Below, one piece after another: positions 44,471 through 52,058 of a DNA stretch of 64,000 nt. The DNA comes from Leisingera aquaemixtae (GTDB lineage: Bacteria; Pseudomonadota; Alphaproteobacteria; Rhodobacterales; Rhodobacteraceae). The first letter of the stretch is position 1. Every line of letters starts with the position of its first letter. The notes beneath the pieces were generated by a model. The model was given only the letters and a program-made list of their open reading frames with translations. It made no database searches and was not told where the DNA came from. Where the stretch lies: positions 62,001 to 126,000 of the forward strand of contig NZ_JAHVJQ010000011.1 in NCBI RefSeq assembly GCF_019801145.1, read 5' to 3'. The position numbers were made by a program, and so were the translations under genes.

Positions 44471-45328
44471 CTATGTGGGTGCGTCGGTTTTGAACTTCGC
44501 AAGCGACGGATGGTACGCAAGCTCCAGTATGCTGCTCTGCTCATCAAGCACCTGTGCGCAAAGGTGGGTGTGTGCAATGCGCACGCGCTCCAGCGCTCCG
44601 ATCCTGTGCAGCTCTGGCAGCATGCGTCCCGTGGCGTTGTAATGGTAGTTGGGCAGAATTCCCAAGTTCACCCCCGTTTTACTCATAACGCCTTTGCTGA
44701 AAAGCTGGTTCAGAGATACCTGGTCATTCACCCCTTTCCAGTTTCCGGAATCTGGGGACTCTTCCGACATCTTCAGAAAATCGTCGATCCAAAAGCGGAT
44801 GAAATTAGTTGCGGTCTCAGTGTCCGAATATCCGAAGACGCCAGCATTGAATGCTCTGGGCATCATCAGCTTTTCGAGGCTCATGTGCTGCCCGGACCTA
44901 AACTTATCTTCGTTTGGCGCGATTTTTGTTTTGGCTTCGTTGGTAAGAAGGACATCGAAATGCAGCAACAGGTCAAAAGCTTCTGACAAGTCGCCGAAAA
45001 TATGAGTGTCTGAGTCGAGGTGCAGTGTCCGCCGAAAGGGAGACGCCAGCAGCGGAAACAACTTCAAAGACGGCAGGCGCTTTGTTGCAACAAACACCGC
45101 GTTAAATTCTTCCAGTGGCTGGAACGGAAGGACATAGTCAAAACACCCCAGTTCCTGCGCGAAACTCACCTTGTCAGTAAACAAGGCACAGGGCAGGTCA
45201 TTGAGCCGCCTGAGGCTCCGCGCGGACCCTGCCGCCTCTTGAACATATTTTTCCCCATATCCGCAATAAAGAACGCCAGCTTCGGAGGAGCAGCTTCTCG
45301 CACGGGACTGGAAAACAAAATGGTTCAT
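44471..45328 (-). CDS. Putative glycosyltransferase (GT8-like nucleotide-diphospho-sugar transferase fold)
   Basis: A 285-aa protein with YCGYGEKYVQEAAGSARSLRR near the N-terminus, a DxD in TLHLDSDTHIFGDL (DSD at 105-107) and FNAGVFGY further on, the order of GT8-type transferases. AAGGGA precedes the ATG at 45328; a GTG is in frame at 45346. The region is visibly poorer in GC than its surroundings, along with the next two genes. Donor unknown. Confidence 0.72.
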   Translation of the reverse strand: MNHFVFQSRARSCSSEAGVLYCGYGEKYVQEAAGSARSLRRLNDLPCALFTDKVSFAQELGCFDYVLPFQPLEEFNAVFVATKRLPSLKLFPLLASPFRRTLHLDSDTHIFGDLSEAFDLLLHFDVLLTNEAKTKIAPNEDKFRSGQHMSLEKLMMPRAFNAGVFGYSDTETATNFIRFWIDDFLKMSEESPDSGNWKGVNDQVSLNQLFSKGVMSKTGVNLGILPNYHYNATGRMLPELHRIGALERVRIAHTHLCAQVLDEQSSILELAYHPSLAKFKTDAPT

Positions 45329-45330
45329 TT

Positions 45331-46017
45331 TTATTTTCCCTTCCACGTGTAGCTGTGCTTCTTTTCCATGACCGTTGCAACCAAATCTGTCGGGATTGTA
45401 ATGCCTACCCTCGACAAGCTTTCCGAAATGTAGGCGGCATCATCACGGTAAGTATCATAGTCTAATAAAATCGAGTTTTGATCCTGCTGATCATGTTGCG
45501 ACATGATTGCATCGAATGCTTCGAACTGCTTGCGCAATTCTTTTCGTGCCTCATCCGAATGTTCTAAGAACATTCCGGAATTCAGAACATTATCAAGACT
45601 TCGTTTGTTGAAAATAAAAATTGCTTCAGGGAATACGCGCCTCATCCAGTTCAGCATTTCTTGAGGGTTTTGCATGTGGGGGTAGCGAATTTCTTTGAAA
45701 CCGACCATGCGAGGCGGACGCGTTTCGGTCCAAGAAGCCATCGCCATATCAGTGACGAAACTGCGCGTGGCCTTCGCGATCAGGTCGAAGGTCAAATAGT
45801 CTATTCCGAAAAAGGGATCTTTTTCCGTGCGCCATTTGTTTTCGCCCACGGAATGCTGTATGCTATCCAATTTCTTCTGCATTTCAAATAGGTATTGGAT
45901 CAGGTTTCCGTTTTCCCCGAGAATGTGCGTGCCCTCCAATGAGTTGAGAACACCCTGCAGCAAGGTGGAGCCGCTTCTGCCATAAGTTATTATAAAGGCA
46001 AACTTCAAGTCTGTCAT
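45331..46017 (-). CDS. Sulfotransferase
   Basis: A 228-aa protein with FIITYGRSGSTLLQGVLNSL (phosphosulfate loop 13-20) and a 3'-phosphate-binding counterpart FIFNKRSLDNVLNSGMF, where the usual R-x-P is altered. Codon use is AT-richer than in the flanking operon genes. ATGA overlap with the upstream sulfotransferase gene. Confidence 0.8.
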   Translation of the reverse strand: MTDLKFAFIITYGRSGSTLLQGVLNSLEGTHILGENGNLIQYLFEMQKKLDSIQHSVGENKWRTEKDPFFGIDYLTFDLIAKATRSFVTDMAMASWTETRPPRMVGFKEIRYPHMQNPQEMLNWMRRVFPEAIFIFNKRSLDNVLNSGMFLEHSDEARKELRKQFEAFDAIMSQHDQQDQNSILLDYDTYRDDAAYISESLSRVGITIPTDLVATVMEKKHSYTWKGK

Positions 46018-46634
46018 ATTATGGCTCCAAGGTCCTTACAGAACTCTATGTCAGCGGCGATGATATCCTTAATGCGGTTCATGTTCTCGTGTGAAACCAC
46101 TGATCTTGGCAGTATGTCTTTCTTGGAGGCATTCCTTTTTTCTATAACGGGGGTAACCCCGGTTATGCTCTTGATGTAATCTGGTAGTTTGTTGATATCT
46201 TTCAGATCAAACACAGCGACTGGGTCGGATGGTTGAAAAAATTCTCTTTGAAGCTTGAAATGAGGGAAGCGATCCTTCTTCTGAAGGGCCATTTTCTGCA
46301 TCAGAAAGTCGATAGAAGCACGCGATTGAAAGTATGGGTTCGACAGAAGCCAGCGAAGCTCGGAGAAGAACCGATCCATTGGGTCGCGGACAACAGAAAA
46401 TATAGCATCGAAGTCTTCCACTGAGAGGCCCGTGTTTTCAAGTGCTTCAGGAAGCGTCGCGTGTTGCAGCTGTTTGCCATTGTGCTGCCCCCATAAAAGC
46501 TCTGGCACCGGAGAATCATTCCTGAGTTCAATGGGTCTTTCGGATAGCCTGTTGAGCCCGGCTTCCACACTTGTGCCTGCGCATTTCGGGATGTGGATAA
46601 ACAGAATACGTTTTGACCTGATTTGAAAAATCAC
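46014..46634 (-). CDS. Sulfotransferase family 2 protein
   Basis: A 206-aa protein starting with ILFIHIPKCAGTSVEAGL (phosphosulfate loop HIPKCAGTS, 14-22) and carrying FSVVRDPMDRFFSEL as 3'-phosphate-binding segment. This HIPKCAGT form is that of the Sulfotransfer_2 group, which includes uronyl and chondroitin/heparan sulfotransferases. GTG start with AAGGA upstream. Lower GC than the genes on either side. Confidence 0.87.
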   Translation of the reverse strand: MIFQIRSKRILFIHIPKCAGTSVEAGLNRLSERPIELRNDSPVPELLWGQHNGKQLQHATLPEALENTGLSVEDFDAIFSVVRDPMDRFFSELRWLLSNPYFQSRASIDFLMQKMALQKKDRFPHFKLQREFFQPSDPVAVFDLKDINKLPDYIKSITGVTPVIEKRNASKKDILPRSVVSHENMNRIKDIIAADIEFCKDLGAII

Positions 46635-46635
46635 T

Positions 46636-49095
46636 TCAGAAATCCTTCCCGCTCATTTCGATCTTCATCTTCTGCGGCGACAGGCGCATCGCGAGCTCCG
46701 AGAAGGAGCTCCAAGAGCTGCCAAGGAGCAGCGGCGAGGAGCCCAGAAGCAGCGCATCCGCAAGCGCGTAGCGCAGCTGTTCCGCCGAACGGTCATAGAC
46801 GGCGCGCTCCAGCATGGCAACGCGATCGCCGTAGACGGCACGGAATTCGGCGTAGGTTTCCGGCAGGTCGGCGGCGACGAAGATCCGCTCCACCCGGCCT
46901 TCCGCTGCTAGCGCATCCAGCCGTTTGAAGAAATGGCTGAAATGGCTCTTTTCGCGCCAGTGGGCGATGGCCTGGTGGCCCTCCTCGCTCCAGTTGCCCT
47001 CGGCCTGCTCGTAAGGCAGGTGCTCATAGTCCTTGCCGCCGGCCATGCGCACATGGGCGCTGACGTCGTTGGGGGTGCGCACGCCCGCCACCATCTCCTT
47101 GACCGAGGCGACCGGCTGCAGGCGCTGCAGGAAGCGGTTCTCGTCCTCCCAGCTGCTGAGCGGGCTGTTCAGCACATAGGCCGAGCGGGCATAGAGGCTG
47201 GCGCTGCCGCCGGCATCGACCGGTGCGTCCTTCTCGGCGCCGTCCTCGATTTCCATGTAGTTGTAGGTGCGCAGGCCGCGGGAGGCGGCCTCGGAGACAA
47301 AGGCCTCCTCGATCACCGCGCCATCGTAGTCGAACAGGTCGCTGAAGCGGCAGTCGCAATGGGCGTCGGGCTGCCAGACGATGACCAGCTCGCGGCCGGT
47401 CTTTGCAGCGATCGCCGCCGCCGAGCCGATGGCGCGCAGCCGGTTGCCGAGCCCGTGCTGGCCGTCGATGTAGAGCCGCGGCCGGTCCGGCTGCAGCGCC
47501 GGCGCGGCCGGGGCGGCGGCAGCCAGCGTTTCCAGCGCCTCTGCGTCCAGCAGCAGTTCGAAATGCTCGCCCGGCGCCCGCGCCCGCGGCGGCGCCAGAT
47601 CCGCGGCCTGCAAGCGGGTGAGCTCGCCCAGGTTCTCCCAGTCCGGCACGAAGGGGCAGGCGCGTGCGGCGGCGGCCGCCTGCGGCAGCTCCGCGAAGGG
47701 GCCGCTCAGCACCAGCGTCAGACCGCAGGCGCGGGCGCGGTCCGCGAGGGCCTCCAGCGCCTGCTCCGGCAGCGCTGCGGCCGCCTCCAGCCGGGCCACC
47801 AGGGCGCCGCCCGCAAGCCCTGCCTGATGGCCGTGCAGCAGCAGCTCCACGTCCAGCCGGGTCAGATCGGCAAAGGGTTTTTCCAGCAGCTTGGCCAGCT
47901 GCGCCCGCTCCAGCCCGAAGACCCGCGAGCCGAGCCGCCAGGCGGTCATCTCCAGCGCCGCGTAATGGGCCGCATCGGTCTGCACCGAAGGCGGCACCGG
48001 ATGCGGCACCCAGCCCTGGCGCGCCAGGGTGGCGCCGTCCGGGCCCGCCGCGCTGACCTCGAAGGGCAGCAGGTGCTGGCCCGGGCCCCAGGCGGGCATC
48101 GTATTGGCCAGGAAGCGGTTCTGGCGGATCTTGAACATGGTGCCCGCCTGCAGCTCCTCCAGCGCCGAAAGCGGCCCCGCGGCGGCGGCCTCGCCGGTGC
48201 GCTCCTCGTCGCTGTGGTCGAGGTGGCGCAGGGTGCCGGGGTCCACGTCGCGCCGCGCCAGCCCGTGATCGGTCAGCCGGGCATAGATGTCATCATCGTC
48301 CCAGCCGTAGGTGGTGATATGCTCGTTGAAGCCGGCAATCGCGGCCAGGTCCGATTTGTGCACGTAGAAGAAACCGTTCACATGCGCCTGGCCTGCGGCG
48401 GCCTTGCGCCAGTTGCCGGCGATGAAACTGCCCTTGAACAGGCGGTTTCTGGCAAAGAACTCCGGGTCCAGCACGATATCTGCATCCGCCTTCAGGATCC
48501 GGCTGCAGGAGGCGGCGCGGAAGCCTGCGTTGAAGGCATAGGACAGAATCCAGCGCGGCTCGCCCTCCACCCGCAGCACCCGGATGCGGGGATCGCTGAT
48601 CCCCTGCGCCTGCAGGGCGGCGCGCACCGGGCGGTCCGAGGACCAGTCGACGATGATGATCTCGCGCAGGTCGGGGCAGGCCAGCCAGCTGTCCAGCGCC
48701 CGCAGCAGGTTGGCCTCGCGGTTCATAGCGCAGGTGACTAGGCTGGTGCCGGGCAGGCCGCCGCCGGTGATCGGCGGCAGCGGGCCTTCGGCCAGGGCCA
48801 GCGGCGGTGCCGGCGGGCGGTTCAGGTCCGGCAGGTCGATGCCGATTTCCCGCGCAGTGTACTTCAGGGCTTCCTGCCTGGCGGCATCGAGATCGCTGTC
48901 GCCGGTGCCCTGGGCGGCGAGCCGGGACAGGCGGGTCCGGGTTTCCTCTGCCGGCAGGCGGGCGGCGGTGCGGGACAACTCACTGAGTTCGTCCCAGAAA
49001 CGGGCGGCGGTTTTGAATTCTGTCACGGTCAATGCGGAAACGGTCCTGAAGGGGCTGGCGGTTTGCGGCCATGGCGGCGGCTTTTGCGGGGACAT
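46636..49095 (-). CDS. Bifunctional glycosyltransferase: GT2 (chondroitin-polymerase-like) + fucosyltransferase-like domain
   Basis: An 819-aa fusion. Residues about 115-300 form a GT2 domain of the type seen in chondroitin/galactosyl transferases: TSLVTCAMNREANLLRALDSWL, IIIVDWSSD, ILKADADIVLD (204-210) and the late GWDDDDIYARL (264-274). A low-complexity Ala-rich linker follows. The C-terminal ~280 residues start with LYIDGQHGLGNRLRAIGSAA, a glycine-rich GxGNxL pattern like NodZ/alpha-1,6-fucosyltransferase-type GDP-sugar enzymes. GDP-fucose genes are at 54.6-58.6 kb. The fucosyl assignment is tentative. First gene of the leftward operon. Confidence 0.75.
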   Translation of the reverse strand: MSPQKPPPWPQTASPFRTVSALTVTEFKTAARFWDELSELSRTAARLPAEETRTRLSRLAAQGTGDSDLDAARQEALKYTAREIGIDLPDLNRPPAPPLALAEGPLPPITGGGLPGTSLVTCAMNREANLLRALDSWLACPDLREIIIVDWSSDRPVRAALQAQGISDPRIRVLRVEGEPRWILSYAFNAGFRAASCSRILKADADIVLDPEFFARNRLFKGSFIAGNWRKAAAGQAHVNGFFYVHKSDLAAIAGFNEHITTYGWDDDDIYARLTDHGLARRDVDPGTLRHLDHSDEERTGEAAAAGPLSALEELQAGTMFKIRQNRFLANTMPAWGPGQHLLPFEVSAAGPDGATLARQGWVPHPVPPSVQTDAAHYAALEMTAWRLGSRVFGLERAQLAKLLEKPFADLTRLDVELLLHGHQAGLAGGALVARLEAAAALPEQALEALADRARACGLTLVLSGPFAELPQAAAAARACPFVPDWENLGELTRLQAADLAPPRARAPGEHFELLLDAEALETLAAAAPAAPALQPDRPRLYIDGQHGLGNRLRAIGSAAAIAAKTGRELVIVWQPDAHCDCRFSDLFDYDGAVIEEAFVSEAASRGLRTYNYMEIEDGAEKDAPVDAGGSASLYARSAYVLNSPLSSWEDENRFLQRLQPVASVKEMVAGVRTPNDVSAHVRMAGGKDYEHLPYEQAEGNWSEEGHQAIAHWREKSHFSHFFKRLDALAAEGRVERIFVAADLPETYAEFRAVYGDRVAMLERAVYDRSAEQLRYALADALLLGSSPLLLGSSWSSFSELAMRLSPQKMKIEMSGKDF

Positions 49096-49269
49096 TTACA
49101 GGATTCTCCCAGGGGGTAAATGGCCGCTGTTTCGCTTGCCGAGCTGTGGCGAAAATATGCCGCATCATTCTCGTCAGGGTGGAGTTTAGCCCGGCCGCGG
49201 CAGCTTGCATCCCGCGCCGTTTTCCCGGAAGCTGCCCGGCAGCGACGATACCGGACATGAGGACCCCCC

Positions 49270-49809
49270 GTGAACGCCATGGATATGCCTGCCGCCCTGC
49301 CTGCTCTCGATCATTTGCGCGGCCAGGCCGCCGCCCTTGCGGAAGCCGCACCCCGGGACGTGCGGGCGGGCCATCTGGACTTGGGAGAGGGGCTGTGGCT
49401 GTCTTGCGACCCGGGCGGCCATGCGCGGATGTCCGCGGGTCCGGGGCAGGACGGTTTCACCCTGGGGCTGGAGGGCGGCGACAGCGGCCGCTGGGCCTGC
49501 CTGGGGCTTAAGTTGCAGCCCGCGGAGCTGGCACAGGCGCGTTATGCTGGGCTGCGCTTGGCCCTGCGCAGCGGCAGCCTGATCGCCTGCAGCCCGGCGC
49601 TGCGCTATTTCCTGCCCGAGGGCGGCCTGCGCGACGTGCCTGCCGCCGCGCCGCTGCTGCTGGCGCCGGGCGCCCGCGAAGTGCTGGTGCATCTGCCGGT
49701 GGACCGCGAACTGGCCGCCCGGGCAAGCGCCTGTGAACTCAATATCTTCTTCCTTGACGACAGCTTCCGGGCTGACGCGGTGCAGATCGAGCCGCTGCTG
49801 ATGGTCTGA
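49270..49809 (+). CDS. Hypothetical protein, possible carbohydrate-binding fold
   Basis: A 179-aa protein of unknown family, no signal peptide. Starts at GTG 49270 (GAGG upstream); an ATG is 9 bp later. Segments ALRYFLPEGGLRDVPAA, REVLVHLPVDREL and ELNIFFLDDSFRADAVQIEPLL suggest a beta-rich domain. Possible paralogue of the protein at 43859, and similar in feel to the N-terminal beta-sandwich of the GlfT2-like enzyme. It is divergent from the 819-aa fusion and convergent with the GT10 gene. Confidence 0.65.
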   Translation: MNAMDMPAALPALDHLRGQAAALAEAAPRDVRAGHLDLGEGLWLSCDPGGHARMSAGPGQDGFTLGLEGGDSGRWACLGLKLQPAELAQARYAGLRLALRSGSLIACSPALRYFLPEGGLRDVPAAAPLLLAPGAREVLVHLPVDRELAARASACELNIFFLDDSFRADAVQIEPLLMV

Positions 49810-49847
49810 CCGCCGGCCCCCGTCCTCCTTTTGCCGGGCGGGGCGGC

Positions 49848-50894
49848 TCAGCCGTCCAGGATGCGGGCCAGTTCGGCGGGCAGCACCTGCTGCAGCCGGC
49901 GGCGCTCCTGCTGCCAGTGGCGCGGGTTGCAGAACAGCGCGGCCAGCGCCTGCTGCGCCTGGCAATAGGCGGCGCAGACCTCCTCTAGCCAGGCCGGGTC
50001 GTCCCAGCCGAGCCCGTCCAGCGTGGCGGCGGCGTCCGCCGGGTTCTGGCCGTGCAGGTTGACCCAGGCGCTGCCGGGCAGGCCGAACTCGTGGATCCGG
50101 TGCTCCGGCGCCGCCCAGTAGGCGGGCAGGGCGCCGGCCGCGAAGGCATCGAAGATCTTCTCGGTCATGTAGCTGGGCTGGTGGGTGTTCTCGAACGCGG
50201 CGAGCACCCGCTGGCGGCCGTCGAGCAGCGCCAGCTTGTCCAGGTGCCAGTCGGTCAGCCGGTTGCGCGGTGGCGCGTCCGGCTGCCAGCTGCGGCCCAG
50301 CTGCTCGATCGGCCCGCGGCGGCAGGCTTCTGCCACCAGGGTGCGCCAGTGGCAAAGGCCGGTGATATTGCCCTCGGGCCAGCTCACCGAATGGTAGGGT
50401 TCGGGGCGGCGTTCGAACATGAAGGCGAGGGCGGTGCGCCGGTCCCGGAAGGCCGCCGCCCAGTCCCGCGGCGCCAGCTGCGTGTTGCGGCTGAATTTCG
50501 CGGCATAGGCATTGGCAAAGCGGTGGTTGGTCAGCAGGTAGTAGGGAATCCGCGCGAAATCGTAGATGGCGGAGGTGTGGTGGTTGAGCTGGTGCAGCGG
50601 CAGCACCCCCCAGGCGCTGTCCGCCGTACGGCAGGAGGCCAGCGGCTGCCCGGCCCAGATGGTGTCCCAGAACGGCTCTTCCGACAACAGCACGATGGGG
50701 CGGCGGCGCCGCCGCCAGTCCTCTGCCAGCGCCTGCGGGGCGTCCCGCACGTCCAGCACATGGGCAAAGACGTAGAGGTCCGCCTGCTCGGGGCGTTCCA
50801 CCAGTTCGATGCGCCCTTCGAACAGCGGCGCCAGCGCCGGGTAGCTGAGCGGGGTGCGGATGGCGTGCTTTCCGGTCTTGAAAACCCGTATCAT
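49848..50894 (-). CDS. Glycosyltransferase family 10 (alpha-fucosyltransferase)
   Basis: A 348-aa protein with the GT10 signature in the C-terminal half: VLAAFENTHQPSYMTEKIFDAFAAGALPAYWAAP, corresponding to the FEN-S...YxTEK motif for GDP-fucose binding, and WLEEVCAAY near the end. RIPYYLLTNHRFAN and LAFMFERRP precede it. It would add L-fucose from GDP-Fuc in alpha-1,3 or alpha-1,4 linkage. The donor pathway (manC, gmd, fcl) is encoded 4-8 kb downstream. Confidence 0.85.
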   Translation of the reverse strand: MIRVFKTGKHAIRTPLSYPALAPLFEGRIELVERPEQADLYVFAHVLDVRDAPQALAEDWRRRRRPIVLLSEEPFWDTIWAGQPLASCRTADSAWGVLPLHQLNHHTSAIYDFARIPYYLLTNHRFANAYAAKFSRNTQLAPRDWAAAFRDRRTALAFMFERRPEPYHSVSWPEGNITGLCHWRTLVAEACRRGPIEQLGRSWQPDAPPRNRLTDWHLDKLALLDGRQRVLAAFENTHQPSYMTEKIFDAFAAGALPAYWAAPEHRIHEFGLPGSAWVNLHGQNPADAAATLDGLGWDDPAWLEEVCAAYCQAQQALAALFCNPRHWQQERRRLQQVLPAELARILDG

Positions 50895-51089
50895 TCTGTC
50901 TGCTGCCTGCCGGGGGAACCTGTTTTAAGCGGCCTATAGCAGGCACGGCGGCCGCTTGTCCTGCAAAAATCCGCAAGGGCCCGGCGTCCGGGTTGCCAAC
51001 CGGGCGCGCGCGCCCGTACAAGTTCCCTGCCAGGCAGTGGTGCAGAAAAAGAGCTGGGGCGGCGGAAACAGCCGCCCGTTGAGGGACAG

Positions 51090-52055
51090 ATGACGGGCAT
51101 GATGAAAGAGTCGTTTCCGCTGGAAGATGCGGGCGCCGGCAAGGGGCTTCTGGTGTGGGCCGCGGATGCGGAGCTGCAGAGCGCTGTTGGCGCGGCGCTG
51201 GACGCCGCCGCCATCAGCGTGACAGGTGAGTTGCCGGAAACGGCCGGGCCGGACGGGCCGGCCCTGCTGCTCATGTGCCGCCCGGCGGCGGAAACCCTGT
51301 GCCGGAGCCTGGAGGCCGGGCAGCAGCCCGGGGCTGCGCTGGAGGCCTGGCAGGCCCAGGCGCAGCAGGTGCTGGCGCTGCAGCGGCGCTGCCGCGCGCG
51401 GGTGCGGATCGTGGATGCCTCTGCCCTGCGCCGGGCGCCGGAGGCCTTTCTGGCGCTGTGCGGACAGCCGGCCGGCGGGGCGGCGGAACAGCGCTTGCGC
51501 GCGGCCTCCGGACCGGCCCCGTCGCCGGTGCTGCTGGAGCTGGCGCAGAGCTGCCTGGCGGCAAGCCCGGAGCTGCGGCGGCTGGCAGGCGAGCTGGCCG
51601 CTGCCGCGGCGCTGGCGGGCGGCGCGCGCGCCGGGGATCCGGAAGCCGCGCTGCAGGCCTATCTGCAGCAGCAGGACAGCCTGCAGGAACTGGAGCTGCT
51701 GCAAAGCCAGCAGCGCAGCATGTACGAGCAGATGGAGGGGCTTTACGGCGAGAAGCTTCAGCTCGAGCAGCGGCTGGAGCAGATGCGCAGCGGGCTGGAG
51801 GCCTATCAGGCGCTGGAGGCGCGGCTGGAGGGACTCACGGAGCGCCTGGCCGCCAAGGAAGCGGCGCTGAAGGAAGCCGGTGCGGTGATCGCCGGGCTGG
51901 AGCAGGCCGCGGCCGGCAAGGCCGGCGAGGCGGCGGCGCTGAAACAGGAGGCCGAAACCCTGCGGGCGGAGATCCGCCGTTTCGAGATGTCCCGGTCCTA
52001 CCGGCTGACCGCGCCGCTGCGGCGGCTGCGCCGTGCCTTGCGCGGGGGGCGCTGA
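51090..52055 (+). CDS. Coiled-coil protein with capsule-glycosyltransferase-type C-terminal tail
   Basis: A 321-aa Ala/Gln/Leu-rich protein. The first ~150 residues could be a small alpha/beta domain (GLLVWAADAELQSAVGAAL; ARVRIVDASALRRAPEAFLAL, resembling a P-loop-free sulfotransferase-like context). Residues about 190-300 are a heptad coiled coil (QDSLQELELLQSQQRSMYEQ). It ends SRSYRLTAPLRRLRRALRG, a basic amphipathic tail common at the end of coiled coils in polysaccharide glycosyltransferases. It starts a rightward operon with the next two genes (3 bp, then ATGA spacing). Function unknown. Confidence 0.7.
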   Translation: MTGMMKESFPLEDAGAGKGLLVWAADAELQSAVGAALDAAAISVTGELPETAGPDGPALLLMCRPAAETLCRSLEAGQQPGAALEAWQAQAQQVLALQRRCRARVRIVDASALRRAPEAFLALCGQPAGGAAEQRLRAASGPAPSPVLLELAQSCLAASPELRRLAGELAAAAALAGGARAGDPEAALQAYLQQQDSLQELELLQSQQRSMYEQMEGLYGEKLQLEQRLEQMRSGLEAYQALEARLEGLTERLAAKEAALKEAGAVIAGLEQAAAGKAGEAAALKQEAETLRAEIRRFEMSRSYRLTAPLRRLRRALRGGR

Positions 52056-52058
52056 GCG

